Positions 1 through 6,062 of a stretch of DNA of 6,912 bases are shown piece by piece. The stretch comes from an uncultured Prevotella sp. (GTDB lineage: Bacteria > Bacteroidota > Bacteroidia > Bacteroidales > Bacteroidaceae), in the NCBI GenBank assembly GCA_937906765.1, contig CALCUV010000331.1:1-6912 (forward strand), in the 5' to 3' direction. Numbering within the stretch: position 1 is the stretch's first letter; every line of letters begins with the position of its first letter. The notes under the pieces were generated by a model that made no database searches, had not been told where the DNA came from, and worked only from the letters and a program-made list of their open reading frames with translations. Made by a program: the position numbers and the translations under genes.

Positions 1-1
1 T

Positions 2-1300
2 ATAGATAGTGCGGGTATAAAACCAAAAAGAAGTATGGGATATTATGTTAAAGTTTATTTCTTTAAGACAGGTGTAGAACCCCATATCGGTGAAGTTCAA
101 TACTTTAAGGTGATGAGTGGTGTGCTTAAGGAAGGTGATGATTTGACGAATGCCGATCGTGGTTCTAAGGAACGCATGTCTCAGATTTTTGTTTGTTCGG
201 GTGCCAACCGTGAAAAGGTAGAACAACTCTCTGCTGGTGACATCGGTTGCTCTGTTAAGTTGAAAGACGTTCGCACAGGCAACACTCTTAATGCAAAGGA
301 TTGTGAAAACCGCTTCAACTTCATTAAGTATCCCAATGCGAAATACACACGTGCTATTCGTGCCATTAACGAGGCAGATACAGAAAAGATGATGGCGGCG
401 CTCACACGCATGCGTCAGGAAGACCCCACATGGGAAGTAGAACAAAGCAAGGAATTGCGTCAGATTCTCGTTCATGGTCAGGGTGAATTCCACTTGCGCA
501 CCCTCAAGTGGCGTCTTGAAAATATTGATAAGATTCAGATTGAATTCTATCAACAACGCATTCCTTATCGCGAAACAATCACCAAGGCCGCTCGTGCCGA
601 TTATCGCCACAAGAAGCAATCAGGTGGTGCTGGTCAGTTTGGTGAAGTGCACCTCATTGTTGAACCTTATCAAGATGGTATGCCCGACCCAACGGTTTAC
701 ACATTCGGTGGTCAAGAAATCCGTGTAAACATCAAGGGTAAGGAAGAAGTGGAACTTGAATGGGGCGGTAAGTTAGTGTTCATCAATAGCGTAGTTGGTG
801 GTGCTATCGATTCACGCTTCATGCCCGCAATTCTTAAGGGTATCATGAGCCGTATGGAGCAAGGACCTCTTACTGGTAGTTACGCTCGCGACGTGCGCGT
901 AGTTGTTTACGATGGTAAGATGCACCCCGTAGATTCTAACGAACTCTCCTTCATGCTCGCCGGTCGCAACGCCTTCAGTGAGGCCTTCAAGAATGCAGGC
1001 CCTAAGATTCTCGAACCTATCTATGACGTAGAAGTATTCGTGCCCGCCGATAAGATGGGTGACGTGATGAGCGATCTTCAGGGACGTCGTGGTATGATTG
1101 TAGGTATGAACTCAGAAAATGGTTACGAAAAGTTGCAAGCAAAGGTACCTTTGAAGGAAATGTCAACTTATTCAACAACCTTGAGTTCAATCACTGGTGG
1201 TCGCGCTTCGTTCATCATGAAGTTTGCTTCTTACGAACTCGTTCCTGGTGATATTCAGAACAAACTTATTGCCGAAAACGAACAAAAGGATGCTGAATAA
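2..1300 (+). CDS. fusA2: Elongation factor G-like protein (EF-G2 type), 3' part, truncated by left edge
   Basis: Translation elongation factor G paralogue that would act on the ribosome in translocation; 432 C-terminal residues are present. The frame is open from base 2, and residues ahead of the first in-frame ATG (35) read into domain II, so that ATG is not the start. Domain II includes EPHIGEVQYFKVMSG. Domain III has GQGEFHL (about 476-496) where EF-G normally has GMGELHL. Domain IV starts near 560 with the QSGGAGQFGEV motif (from 617). Its tip loop HPVDSNELSF (from 923) corresponds to HDVDSSELAF of E. coli EF-G and keeps the His. Domain V runs from about 1010 to 1258 and ends GGRASFIMKFASYELVP. 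The sequence differs clearly from housekeeping Bacteroides EF-G as I recall it and matches the EF-G2 paralogue, reported in Bacteroides to work without GTP hydrolysis. The G domain lies outside the window, so that property cannot be checked. Lys is almost always AAG, suggesting strong expression. A terminator follows the stop. Confidence 0.9.
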   Translation: MDSAGIKPKRSMGYYVKVYFFKTGVEPHIGEVQYFKVMSGVLKEGDDLTNADRGSKERMSQIFVCSGANREKVEQLSAGDIGCSVKLKDVRTGNTLNAKDCENRFNFIKYPNAKYTRAIRAINEADTEKMMAALTRMRQEDPTWEVEQSKELRQILVHGQGEFHLRTLKWRLENIDKIQIEFYQQRIPYRETITKAARADYRHKKQSGGAGQFGEVHLIVEPYQDGMPDPTVYTFGGQEIRVNIKGKEEVELEWGGKLVFINSVVGGAIDSRFMPAILKGIMSRMEQGPLTGSYARDVRVVVYDGKMHPVDSNELSFMLAGRNAFSEAFKNAGPKILEPIYDVEVFVPADKMGDVMSDLQGRRGMIVGMNSENGYEKLQAKVPLKEMSTYSTTLSSITGGRASFIMKFASYELVPGDIQNKLIAENEQKDAE

Positions 1301-1320
1301 AGCGTCTAATTAATACCATT

Positions 1321-1370
1321 AACGGACAGCAAGTGAACGATATATGTCGCTTGTTGTCCGTTGTTTTATT
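1321..1370 (+). terminator. Rho-independent terminator of the EF-G2 gene
   Basis: A hairpin starts 20 bases after the stop codon. The 5' arm AACGGACAGCAAG (1321-1333) pairs with CTTGTTGTCCGTT (1350-1362), giving 13 pairs with one G-U wobble. It can extend by a U-G, a G-C and an A-U pair, leaving a 10-base loop. A T-rich tract (TTGTTTTATT, 1361-1370) overlaps and follows the 3' arm. It separates this gene from the helicase downstream. Confidence 0.85.
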
Positions 1371-1462
1371 GCTAAAGATAGAAGGGTGGGTATGTCTGTT
1401 TTTATAAAACTATTAACCTTTCTATCGGATGTTCTTCATTACGAAATGCGTATAAGTTCAAC

Positions 1463-1485
1463 ATTACACATCATAAAAATGTAAT
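1463..1485. repeat. Short inverted repeat upstream of the helicase promoter
   Basis: ATTACA (1463-1468) and TGTAAT (1480-1485) form a perfect 6-base inverted repeat with an 11-base spacer, lying just upstream of the putative -7 boxes. TGTAAT occurs again at 1514-1519. It could be an operator half-site pair, but six A/T-rich bases can easily recur by chance in this region. The rest of 1371-1507 shows no gene or clear signal. Confidence 0.25.
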
Positions 1486-1507
1486 CCGCACACTAAATCA
1501 TCTGCAT

Positions 1508-1523
1508 TATTTTTGTAATTTTG
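1508..1523 (+). promoter_or_regulatory. Putative Bacteroidetes -7 promoter boxes for the helicase gene
   Basis: Two consecutive sequences match the Bacteroidetes -7 consensus TAnnTTTG: TATTTTTG (1508-1515) and TAATTTTG (1516-1523). The downstream one lies 20 bases before the ATG and would give a leader of roughly 10-15 nt. No good TTTG is seen at the expected -33 position for either box, so the call rests on the -7 match and position only. The region is A/T-rich, which raises the chance of false matches. Confidence 0.5.
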
Positions 1524-1540
1524 TAAACCTCAAAAATTAC
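1515..1540. repeat. Inverted repeat overlapping the -7 box and 5' leader of the helicase gene
   Basis: GTAATTTT (1515-1522) is perfectly complementary to AAAATTAC (1533-1540) across a 10-base loop. The left arm covers most of the downstream -7 box and the right arm ends three bases before the ATG. This could be a repressor site or, if transcription starts upstream of the left arm, a weak hairpin at the ribosome binding region. All but two of its pairs are A-T, so the hairpin would be weak and chance is a real alternative. Confidence 0.35.
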
Positions 1541-1543
1541 TTT

Positions 1544-3850
1544 ATGCAAGACTTACAAAACTATTTAGATAAAGCGCAATTAAATGCGGTAACTTATTGC
1601 GACGGACCTACACTCATTTTAGCAGGTGCGGGTTCGGGTAAGACGCGTGTGCTAACTTATAAAATTGCCTATTTGCTCCGTCAAGGAGTAATGCCTTGGC
1701 AAATTTTAGCCCTAACCTTCACCAACAAGGCCGCACGCGAGATGAACGAGCGTATAGCAAAGTTGGTGGATGGGGATATAGCAAAGCATTTATGGTCGGG
1801 CACTTTTCATAGTCTTTTCGGTCGTATTCTTAGGTTTGAGGCGCAACATATTGGTTACACATCCAATTTCACTATTTACGACCAAAGTGACGCGCAATCC
1901 TTGCTCAATTCCATTATTAAGGAAATGGAGTTAGACACCAAGATTTACAAACCCTCCGCGGTTTTATCGCGTATTTCGGCTGCCAAGAACCGACTCGTTA
2001 TGCCTGAAGATTATCGTGCCGATGCCGTTCAGCGTAAGTCAGATATGATAGCGAATATGCCCGAGATTTATGCTATTTATGAGCGTTATAAGAATCGTTG
2101 CCGACAAGCAAATGCCATGGATTTTGACGATCTTCTGGTGGAAACATATCGCCTTTTCCGCGCACATGAAGACATCCGCTTGCGTTATCTCCAACGTTTC
2201 ACTTATATCCTGGTTGATGAGTATCAAGACACGAATTATGTGCAACATCAAATCATCTCTCAACTCACAACTCCTGAGTCATGCATAAGTGTGGTGGGTG
2301 ATGATGCACAAAGTATTTATGGATTTCGTGGTGCCAGAATTGAGAATATCTTAGGATTTACGCGCCAATACCCCACGGCGAAGGTCATTAAGTTAGAGTG
2401 TAATTACCGAAGCACGGGTACGATAGTCGGTGCCGCAAACGCGATTATCGCTCACAATCAGAATCAGATTCCCAAGCACATTTATAGCAACCAAGGCGAA
2501 GGCGATGCCTTGCAACTCTTTGCTACGGCAAGTGATAAGGATGAAAGTTATAGGGTTGCTTCCGAAATTAAGCGCTTAAATCGACAAAAGGGAGTAGGGC
2601 ATTCTGATATCGCCGTGCTTTACCGCACAAATGCTCAGAGTCGCTCGTTTGAAGATGCCTTCCGCCTTCAAAATATCCCTTATCGCATTTACGGAGGGCT
2701 TTCATTTTATCAACGCAAAGAAGTGAAGGACCTCTTGGCATACCTCCGTTTAATCGCTAATACGAGTGATGAAGAAGCCTTTAAGCGCATTGTGAATTAC
2801 CCTCGTCGTGGCATTGGAGATACGACCATAAATAAACTAAAGATGGCGGCAATAGAGCATGAAATGCCTTTCCTTTTTGCCGCTCAAAATCCTTCGGCAT
2901 GTGGCTTATCCATTTCTGGAACAACGGCCAGACGCTTGCAAGAATTTGCTCAAAGCATTTTTATGTATGCCATGCAAGCCGAGCAAGGAATGTCCGTCTA
3001 TGAACTCGCTAAGCAAATTATCTTTAATGAAGGCATTCATAAAGATTTAGAAGGTGAGGGCACGGAGGGGACCGCAAAATTGCAAAATCTGGATGAACTT
3101 ATTAGTGCAATGGCGGAAATGGAAACGGAGCAACGTGAAGAACAAGGCATTGAGAAACTCACTCTCACCGATTACTTGTCAAAAGTGTCTCTCTTAACTG
3201 ATGCCGACCAAAAAGATAGCGACGAACCCCGCGTGAGCCTCATGACCGTTCACGCCGCTAAGGGACTTGAATTTGATGCCGTCTTTGTCACGGGTATGGA
3301 AGAGGGACTTTTCCCCGCTGAATCCGCCAGTTTTTCGCACAAAGAGATTGAAGAAGAGCGCCGTCTGTTTTATGTGGCGGTCACACGTGCTAAGAAATAT
3401 TGTTACCTGTCATACGCTAAAACGCGCTTTAAATGGGGACAATTTCAATATTGCACGGAGAGTTCTTTTTTAAAGAATATTCCCCAACGCTACTTCTTGG
3501 GCAATGCGATTCCTAAACCGTCTCAACCCTCTTCTTTCTCATCTCATTCCTCAAATCCTACGAATGCCTCACCGAAACCCAGCATCTTGCGCCCAACGCC
3601 TACGATGAAACCCGTTTCGCATGTGCCTACGCCTGATAAATTGTCCCCCGCGACGGCGTCATCATCATCTTCTGTGCCCAAGTCATCTATGGGCGTAGGT
3701 TTTGCTATTGGTGATATTGTCGAGCATGAACGCTTCGGATTGGGTAAAATTCTCACGCTTGAGGGAAGCGGAAATAGCACCAAGGCTATTGTTGATTTCC
3801 AAGGGGTGGGGAAGAAGACCTTATTGCTAAGTTTTGCCAAGTTAAAGTAG
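1544..3850 (+). CDS. uvrD: UvrD/PcrA-family ATP-dependent DNA helicase (superfamily 1A)
   Basis: Cytoplasmic 3'-5' DNA helicase of 768 residues, likely acting in nucleotide excision repair and in clearing blocked replication or transcription complexes. All SF1A motifs are visible. These are the Q-motif region (LDKAQLNAV, 8-16), Walker A AGAGSGKT (27-34), Ia LTFTNKAA (57-64), Ib GTFHS (86-90) and motif II VDEYQDTN (224-231). They continue with motif III VVGDDAQSIYGFRGA (250-264), IV LECNYRS (284-290), V MTVHAAKGLEFD (567-578) and VI ERRLFYVAVTRAKK (605-618). Residues 657-716 form a Ser/Pro-rich linker. Residues 717-768 match the Tudor-like C-terminal domain of PcrA/UvrD, which is known to contact RNA polymerase. 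The start is supported by the usual short N-terminus before the Q motif. Codon use is more mixed than in its neighbours (AAA and AAG both common), as expected for moderate expression. It appears monocistronic: a terminator precedes it and 291 bases follow. UvrD and PcrA cannot be separated by sequence reading alone. Confidence 0.95.
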   Translation: MQDLQNYLDKAQLNAVTYCDGPTLILAGAGSGKTRVLTYKIAYLLRQGVMPWQILALTFTNKAAREMNERIAKLVDGDIAKHLWSGTFHSLFGRILRFEAQHIGYTSNFTIYDQSDAQSLLNSIIKEMELDTKIYKPSAVLSRISAAKNRLVMPEDYRADAVQRKSDMIANMPEIYAIYERYKNRCRQANAMDFDDLLVETYRLFRAHEDIRLRYLQRFTYILVDEYQDTNYVQHQIISQLTTPESCISVVGDDAQSIYGFRGARIENILGFTRQYPTAKVIKLECNYRSTGTIVGAANAIIAHNQNQIPKHIYSNQGEGDALQLFATASDKDESYRVASEIKRLNRQKGVGHSDIAVLYRTNAQSRSFEDAFRLQNIPYRIYGGLSFYQRKEVKDLLAYLRLIANTSDEEAFKRIVNYPRRGIGDTTINKLKMAAIEHEMPFLFAAQNPSACGLSISGTTARRLQEFAQSIFMYAMQAEQGMSVYELAKQIIFNEGIHKDLEGEGTEGTAKLQNLDELISAMAEMETEQREEQGIEKLTLTDYLSKVSLLTDADQKDSDEPRVSLMTVHAAKGLEFDAVFVTGMEEGLFPAESASFSHKEIEEERRLFYVAVTRAKKYCYLSYAKTRFKWGQFQYCTESSFLKNIPQRYFLGNAIPKPSQPSSFSSHSSNPTNASPKPSILRPTPTMKPVSHVPTPDKLSPATASSSSSVPKSSMGVGFAIGDIVEHERFGLGKILTLEGSGNSTKAIVDFQGVGKKTLLLSFAKLK

Positions 3851-3964
3851 GTAAGCGGTTAAATCACCACTCAATCCTTGCCCATACGTGCCGTGAATGC
3901 CCTGTTTAGCTAAGAAAATGCTACATTTATTTCTCAAATTAAAGTTTAATTATCTAAATATGTG

Positions 3965-3972
3965 TATATTTG
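3965..3972 (+). promoter_or_regulatory. Putative -7 promoter box of the sialic acid operon
   Basis: TATATTTG is an exact match to the Bacteroidetes -7 consensus TAnnTTTG. It stands in an A/T-rich stretch about 115 bases after the helicase stop. The -33 element is weak: the nearest candidate is TTTA at 3945-3948, with a 16-base spacer. Transcription would begin near 3979 and leave a leader of about 160 nt before the kinase gene. Confidence 0.5.
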
Positions 3973-4141
3973 CAGAGTTGAGAAGGTTGGATTTTCTTAA
4001 CTTTAATCGAATTGTCGCTTTGTGGTGCATCTGACATCCCCTTTTCGGCGCGTAAGATAACTTAACAAAGAAGGTATAGGGGGTTATTTCCCAAACCAAA
4101 CTTATTCTTTTTACAAATAAACTAATTTAATATAAATTACA
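3973..4141 (+). other. Long untranslated leader ahead of the kinase gene
   Basis: No gene is seen between the helicase stop and the kinase start. If the -7 box at 3965-3972 is used, about 160 nt are transcribed before the ATG. The leader holds a G+C-richer middle part (about 4020-4055) and ends in a strongly A/T-rich stretch (4095-4141). CTTTGT (4018-4023) and ACAAAG (4065-4070) could pair around a 41-base loop, and a C run near 4038-4041 could pair with the G run at 4079-4083. I do not recognise a known riboswitch. No clear terminator for the helicase gene is seen between 3851 and 3964, so some read-through is possible. Confidence 0.35.
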
Positions 4142-5110
4142 ATGGATCAAACTTTAGAAAAGCCCTATGTAATTGGTCTTGACATGGGGGGTACAAACTC
4201 CGTATTTGGTATTGTTGATGCACGTGGTATCATTAAGGCACAAACGGCCATTAAGACACGTGGTTATAAGAATGTTGAAGAATATGTAAAGACGGCCGTT
4301 GAAGCGCTCCAACCCGCTCTCGACCTCGTTGGAGGTATCGAAATGATTAAGGGTATGGGTATTGGTGCGCCCAATGCGAATTACTATACAGGTACGATTG
4401 ACAATGCCGCAAACTTGGAGTGGAAGGGCATAGTGCCTATCGCAAAGCTCTTTAGCGACGCCCTTGGTGTGCCCGTGCGCGTAACTAACGATGCCAATGC
4501 GGCGGCTATGGGTGAAATGACTTATGGTGCCGCTCGTGGCATGAAGAATTTCATCATGATTACTTTGGGCACTGGTGTCGGTTCTGGCATTGTGTGTGAT
4601 GGACGCGTGATTTACGGTTCTGACGGTTTTGCCGGAGAATTGGGTCACGTGATTGTAGATCACACCGAAAGCGCTCGCCCTTGTGGATGCGGACGTAAGG
4701 GATGCTTGGAAACATATTGCTCGGCAACGGGTGTGGCACGCACGGCGCGCCTTGTGTTGGAAGGAAGCACAGAGGCAAGTCTTCTTCGCCAACTCAACCC
4801 CGATGAAATCACCTCTTTCGAGGTGTTCCAAGCGGCGGAACAGGGCGATAAATTGGCGCTCGAAATCTTTGAAGAAACCGGTCGTCGCCTCGGTGCGGCA
4901 TGTGCTGACTTTGCGGCCTTCAGTTCTCCCGAGGCCTTCATCTTCTTCGGCGGTTTGACAAAGGCTGGTGATTACATCATGGACCCCATCAAGCGTGCTT
5001 ACGATGAAAATGTGCTCTTCGTTTATAAGGGCAAGGCAAAACTCCTCGTCTCTACGCTCAATGGTAGCGAAGCTGCCGTGCTTGGTGCGAGTGCTTTAGG
5101 ATGGGAATAA
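4142..5110 (+). CDS. rokA: ROK-family sugar kinase, RokA-like (GlcNAc/hexose kinase)
   Basis: ATP-dependent cytoplasmic sugar kinase of 322 residues, a usual length for the ROK family. The N-terminal phosphate-binding motif is GLDMGGTN (12-19). NDAN (116-119) carries the catalytic Asp117. A second glycine-rich ATP site is TLGTGVGSG (141-149). The sugar-contact motif GELGH (165-169) is followed by C-G-C-G-R-K-G-C-L-E (181-190), so His169 and Cys181, 183 and 188 form the family zinc site. The sequence closely resembles Bacteroides RokA as I recall it. In B. fragilis RokA phosphorylates glucose, mannose and GlcNAc and is needed for growth on ManNAc. The next gene is a sialic acid lyase 34 bases on, so its likely substrate here is GlcNAc derived from ManNAc. 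Direct ManNAc phosphorylation (NanK role) is the alternative. There is no helix-turn-helix region, so it is not a ROK repressor. No Shine-Dalgarno sequence precedes the ATG. Codon use is strongly biased, with Lys almost always AAG. Confidence 0.92.
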   Translation: MDQTLEKPYVIGLDMGGTNSVFGIVDARGIIKAQTAIKTRGYKNVEEYVKTAVEALQPALDLVGGIEMIKGMGIGAPNANYYTGTIDNAANLEWKGIVPIAKLFSDALGVPVRVTNDANAAAMGEMTYGAARGMKNFIMITLGTGVGSGIVCDGRVIYGSDGFAGELGHVIVDHTESARPCGCGRKGCLETYCSATGVARTARLVLEGSTEASLLRQLNPDEITSFEVFQAAEQGDKLALEIFEETGRRLGAACADFAAFSSPEAFIFFGGLTKAGDYIMDPIKRAYDENVLFVYKGKAKLLVSTLNGSEAAVLGASALGWE

Positions 5111-5144
5111 CAAAGTGATATAAGTGCCAAACTATAAATAAGAT

Positions 5145-6059
5145 ATGGAAAAGATTGTTGGACTTATTAACGCCCCCTTTACTCCCTTTTATGCCGATGG
5201 ATCGGTGAATTTCGAACCCATCCCTGCTTATGCCGCCTTGCTTGCTCGCAATGGTTTGAAGGGTGTGTTTATCAATGGTAGTTCAGGTGAAGGCTATATG
5301 CTCACCGAAGAAGAGCGCATGCAACTTGCTGAAGCATGGATGGCTGCCGCTCCCGAAGGTTTCAAGGTGATTGTTCACGTGGGCAGCACCTGCGTGAAGA
5401 GCAGTAATCGCCTTGCCGCTCACGCTCAAAAGATTGGTGCATGGGGTGTTGCCGTAATGGCTCCTCCGTTCCCAAAAGTTGCTCGCATTGAGGAACTTGT
5501 GAAGTATTGTGAAGAAATTGCTTCAGGTGCTCCTGACCTTCCATTCTACTTCTACCACATCCCCGCCTTCAATGGTGCTTTCCTCTCTATGCTTGATTTC
5601 TTAAAGGCCGTTGACGGACGTATCCCCAACTTTGCCGGCATCAAGTACACGTTTGAGAGTCTCTACGAATACAACCGTTGCCGCCGTTATAAGAATGGCA
5701 AGTTTGACATGCTCCACGGACAAGACGAAACCATCCTTCCTTGCCTCGCTATGGGCGGCGCTCAGGGTGGCATTGGTGGCACAACGAACTACAACGGTGC
5801 TGTCCTTTCAGGCATTATCGAAGCGTGGAATCAAGGCGACCTTGAAAAGGCGCGCGAACTCCAGGAGTTTGCACAAGACGTTATTGACGTGATATGCCAT
5901 TTCCGCGGTAATATCGTGGGCGGTAAGCGCATCATGAAGTTGATTGGTCTTGACCTCGGTCCTAACCGCACACCCTTCCAAAACATGACGGATGAGGAAG
6001 AAGCGCGCATGAAGCAAGAACTCGAAGCCATTAACTTCTTTGAACGTTGCAATAAATAA
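5145..6059 (+). CDS. nanA: N-acetylneuraminate lyase (NanA/NanL)
   Basis: Class I aldolase of the DHDPS/NAL family. It cleaves N-acetylneuraminate to N-acetylmannosamine and pyruvate in the cytoplasm. At 304 residues it has the normal length of the TIM-barrel fold. The carboxylate-binding motif reads GSSGEG (45-50), for GSTGE in E. coli NanA. The catalytic Tyr is in FYHIPA (Y137), and the Schiff-base lysine is K167 in FAGIKYTFESLYEY. The combination of YHIP, GIK and the C-terminal GLDLGPNRTPF resembles sialic acid lyases, including animal ones, more than dihydrodipicolinate synthases. It lies 34 bases after the kinase and 3 bases before an exported mutarotase, which supports a sialic acid role. 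B. fragilis calls its equivalent nanL. The leader AAATAAGAT before the ATG is A/T-rich without a Shine-Dalgarno sequence. Other sugar-acid aldolases of the same superfamily remain possible but less likely. Confidence 0.9.
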   Translation: MEKIVGLINAPFTPFYADGSVNFEPIPAYAALLARNGLKGVFINGSSGEGYMLTEEERMQLAEAWMAAAPEGFKVIVHVGSTCVKSSNRLAAHAQKIGAWGVAVMAPPFPKVARIEELVKYCEEIASGAPDLPFYFYHIPAFNGAFLSMLDFLKAVDGRIPNFAGIKYTFESLYEYNRCRRYKNGKFDMLHGQDETILPCLAMGGAQGGIGGTTNYNGAVLSGIIEAWNQGDLEKARELQEFAQDVIDVICHFRGNIVGGKRIMKLIGLDLGPNRTPFQNMTDEEEARMKQELEAINFFERCNK

Positions 6060-6062
6060 GGT

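Noticed and set aside
35..37. ATG at 35 as the start of the EF-G-like gene
   Set aside because: The frame is open to base 2, and at this point the protein is already entering domain II of a factor that normally begins with a G domain. The gene is cut by the window edge.
3544..3840. Minus-strand open frame of 98 codons at the helicase 3' end
   Set aside because: It mirrors the Ser/Pro-rich linker and Tudor-like domain, which are clear on the plus strand.
3851..3964. Intrinsic terminator for the helicase gene
   Set aside because: Only 3-base complementary pairs such as GGT/ACC and ACG/CGT are present and no T tract follows them.
3973..4141. A known riboswitch in the leader of the kinase gene
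   Set aside because: The possible pairings are short or widely spaced and no consensus core of a known class was recognised.
4154..4831. Long open frame of 225 codons on the minus strand inside the kinase gene
   Set aside because: The plus-strand kinase has all its family motifs and biased codons; the antisense product shows no recognisable domain and is best explained as a shadow of the strong codon bias.
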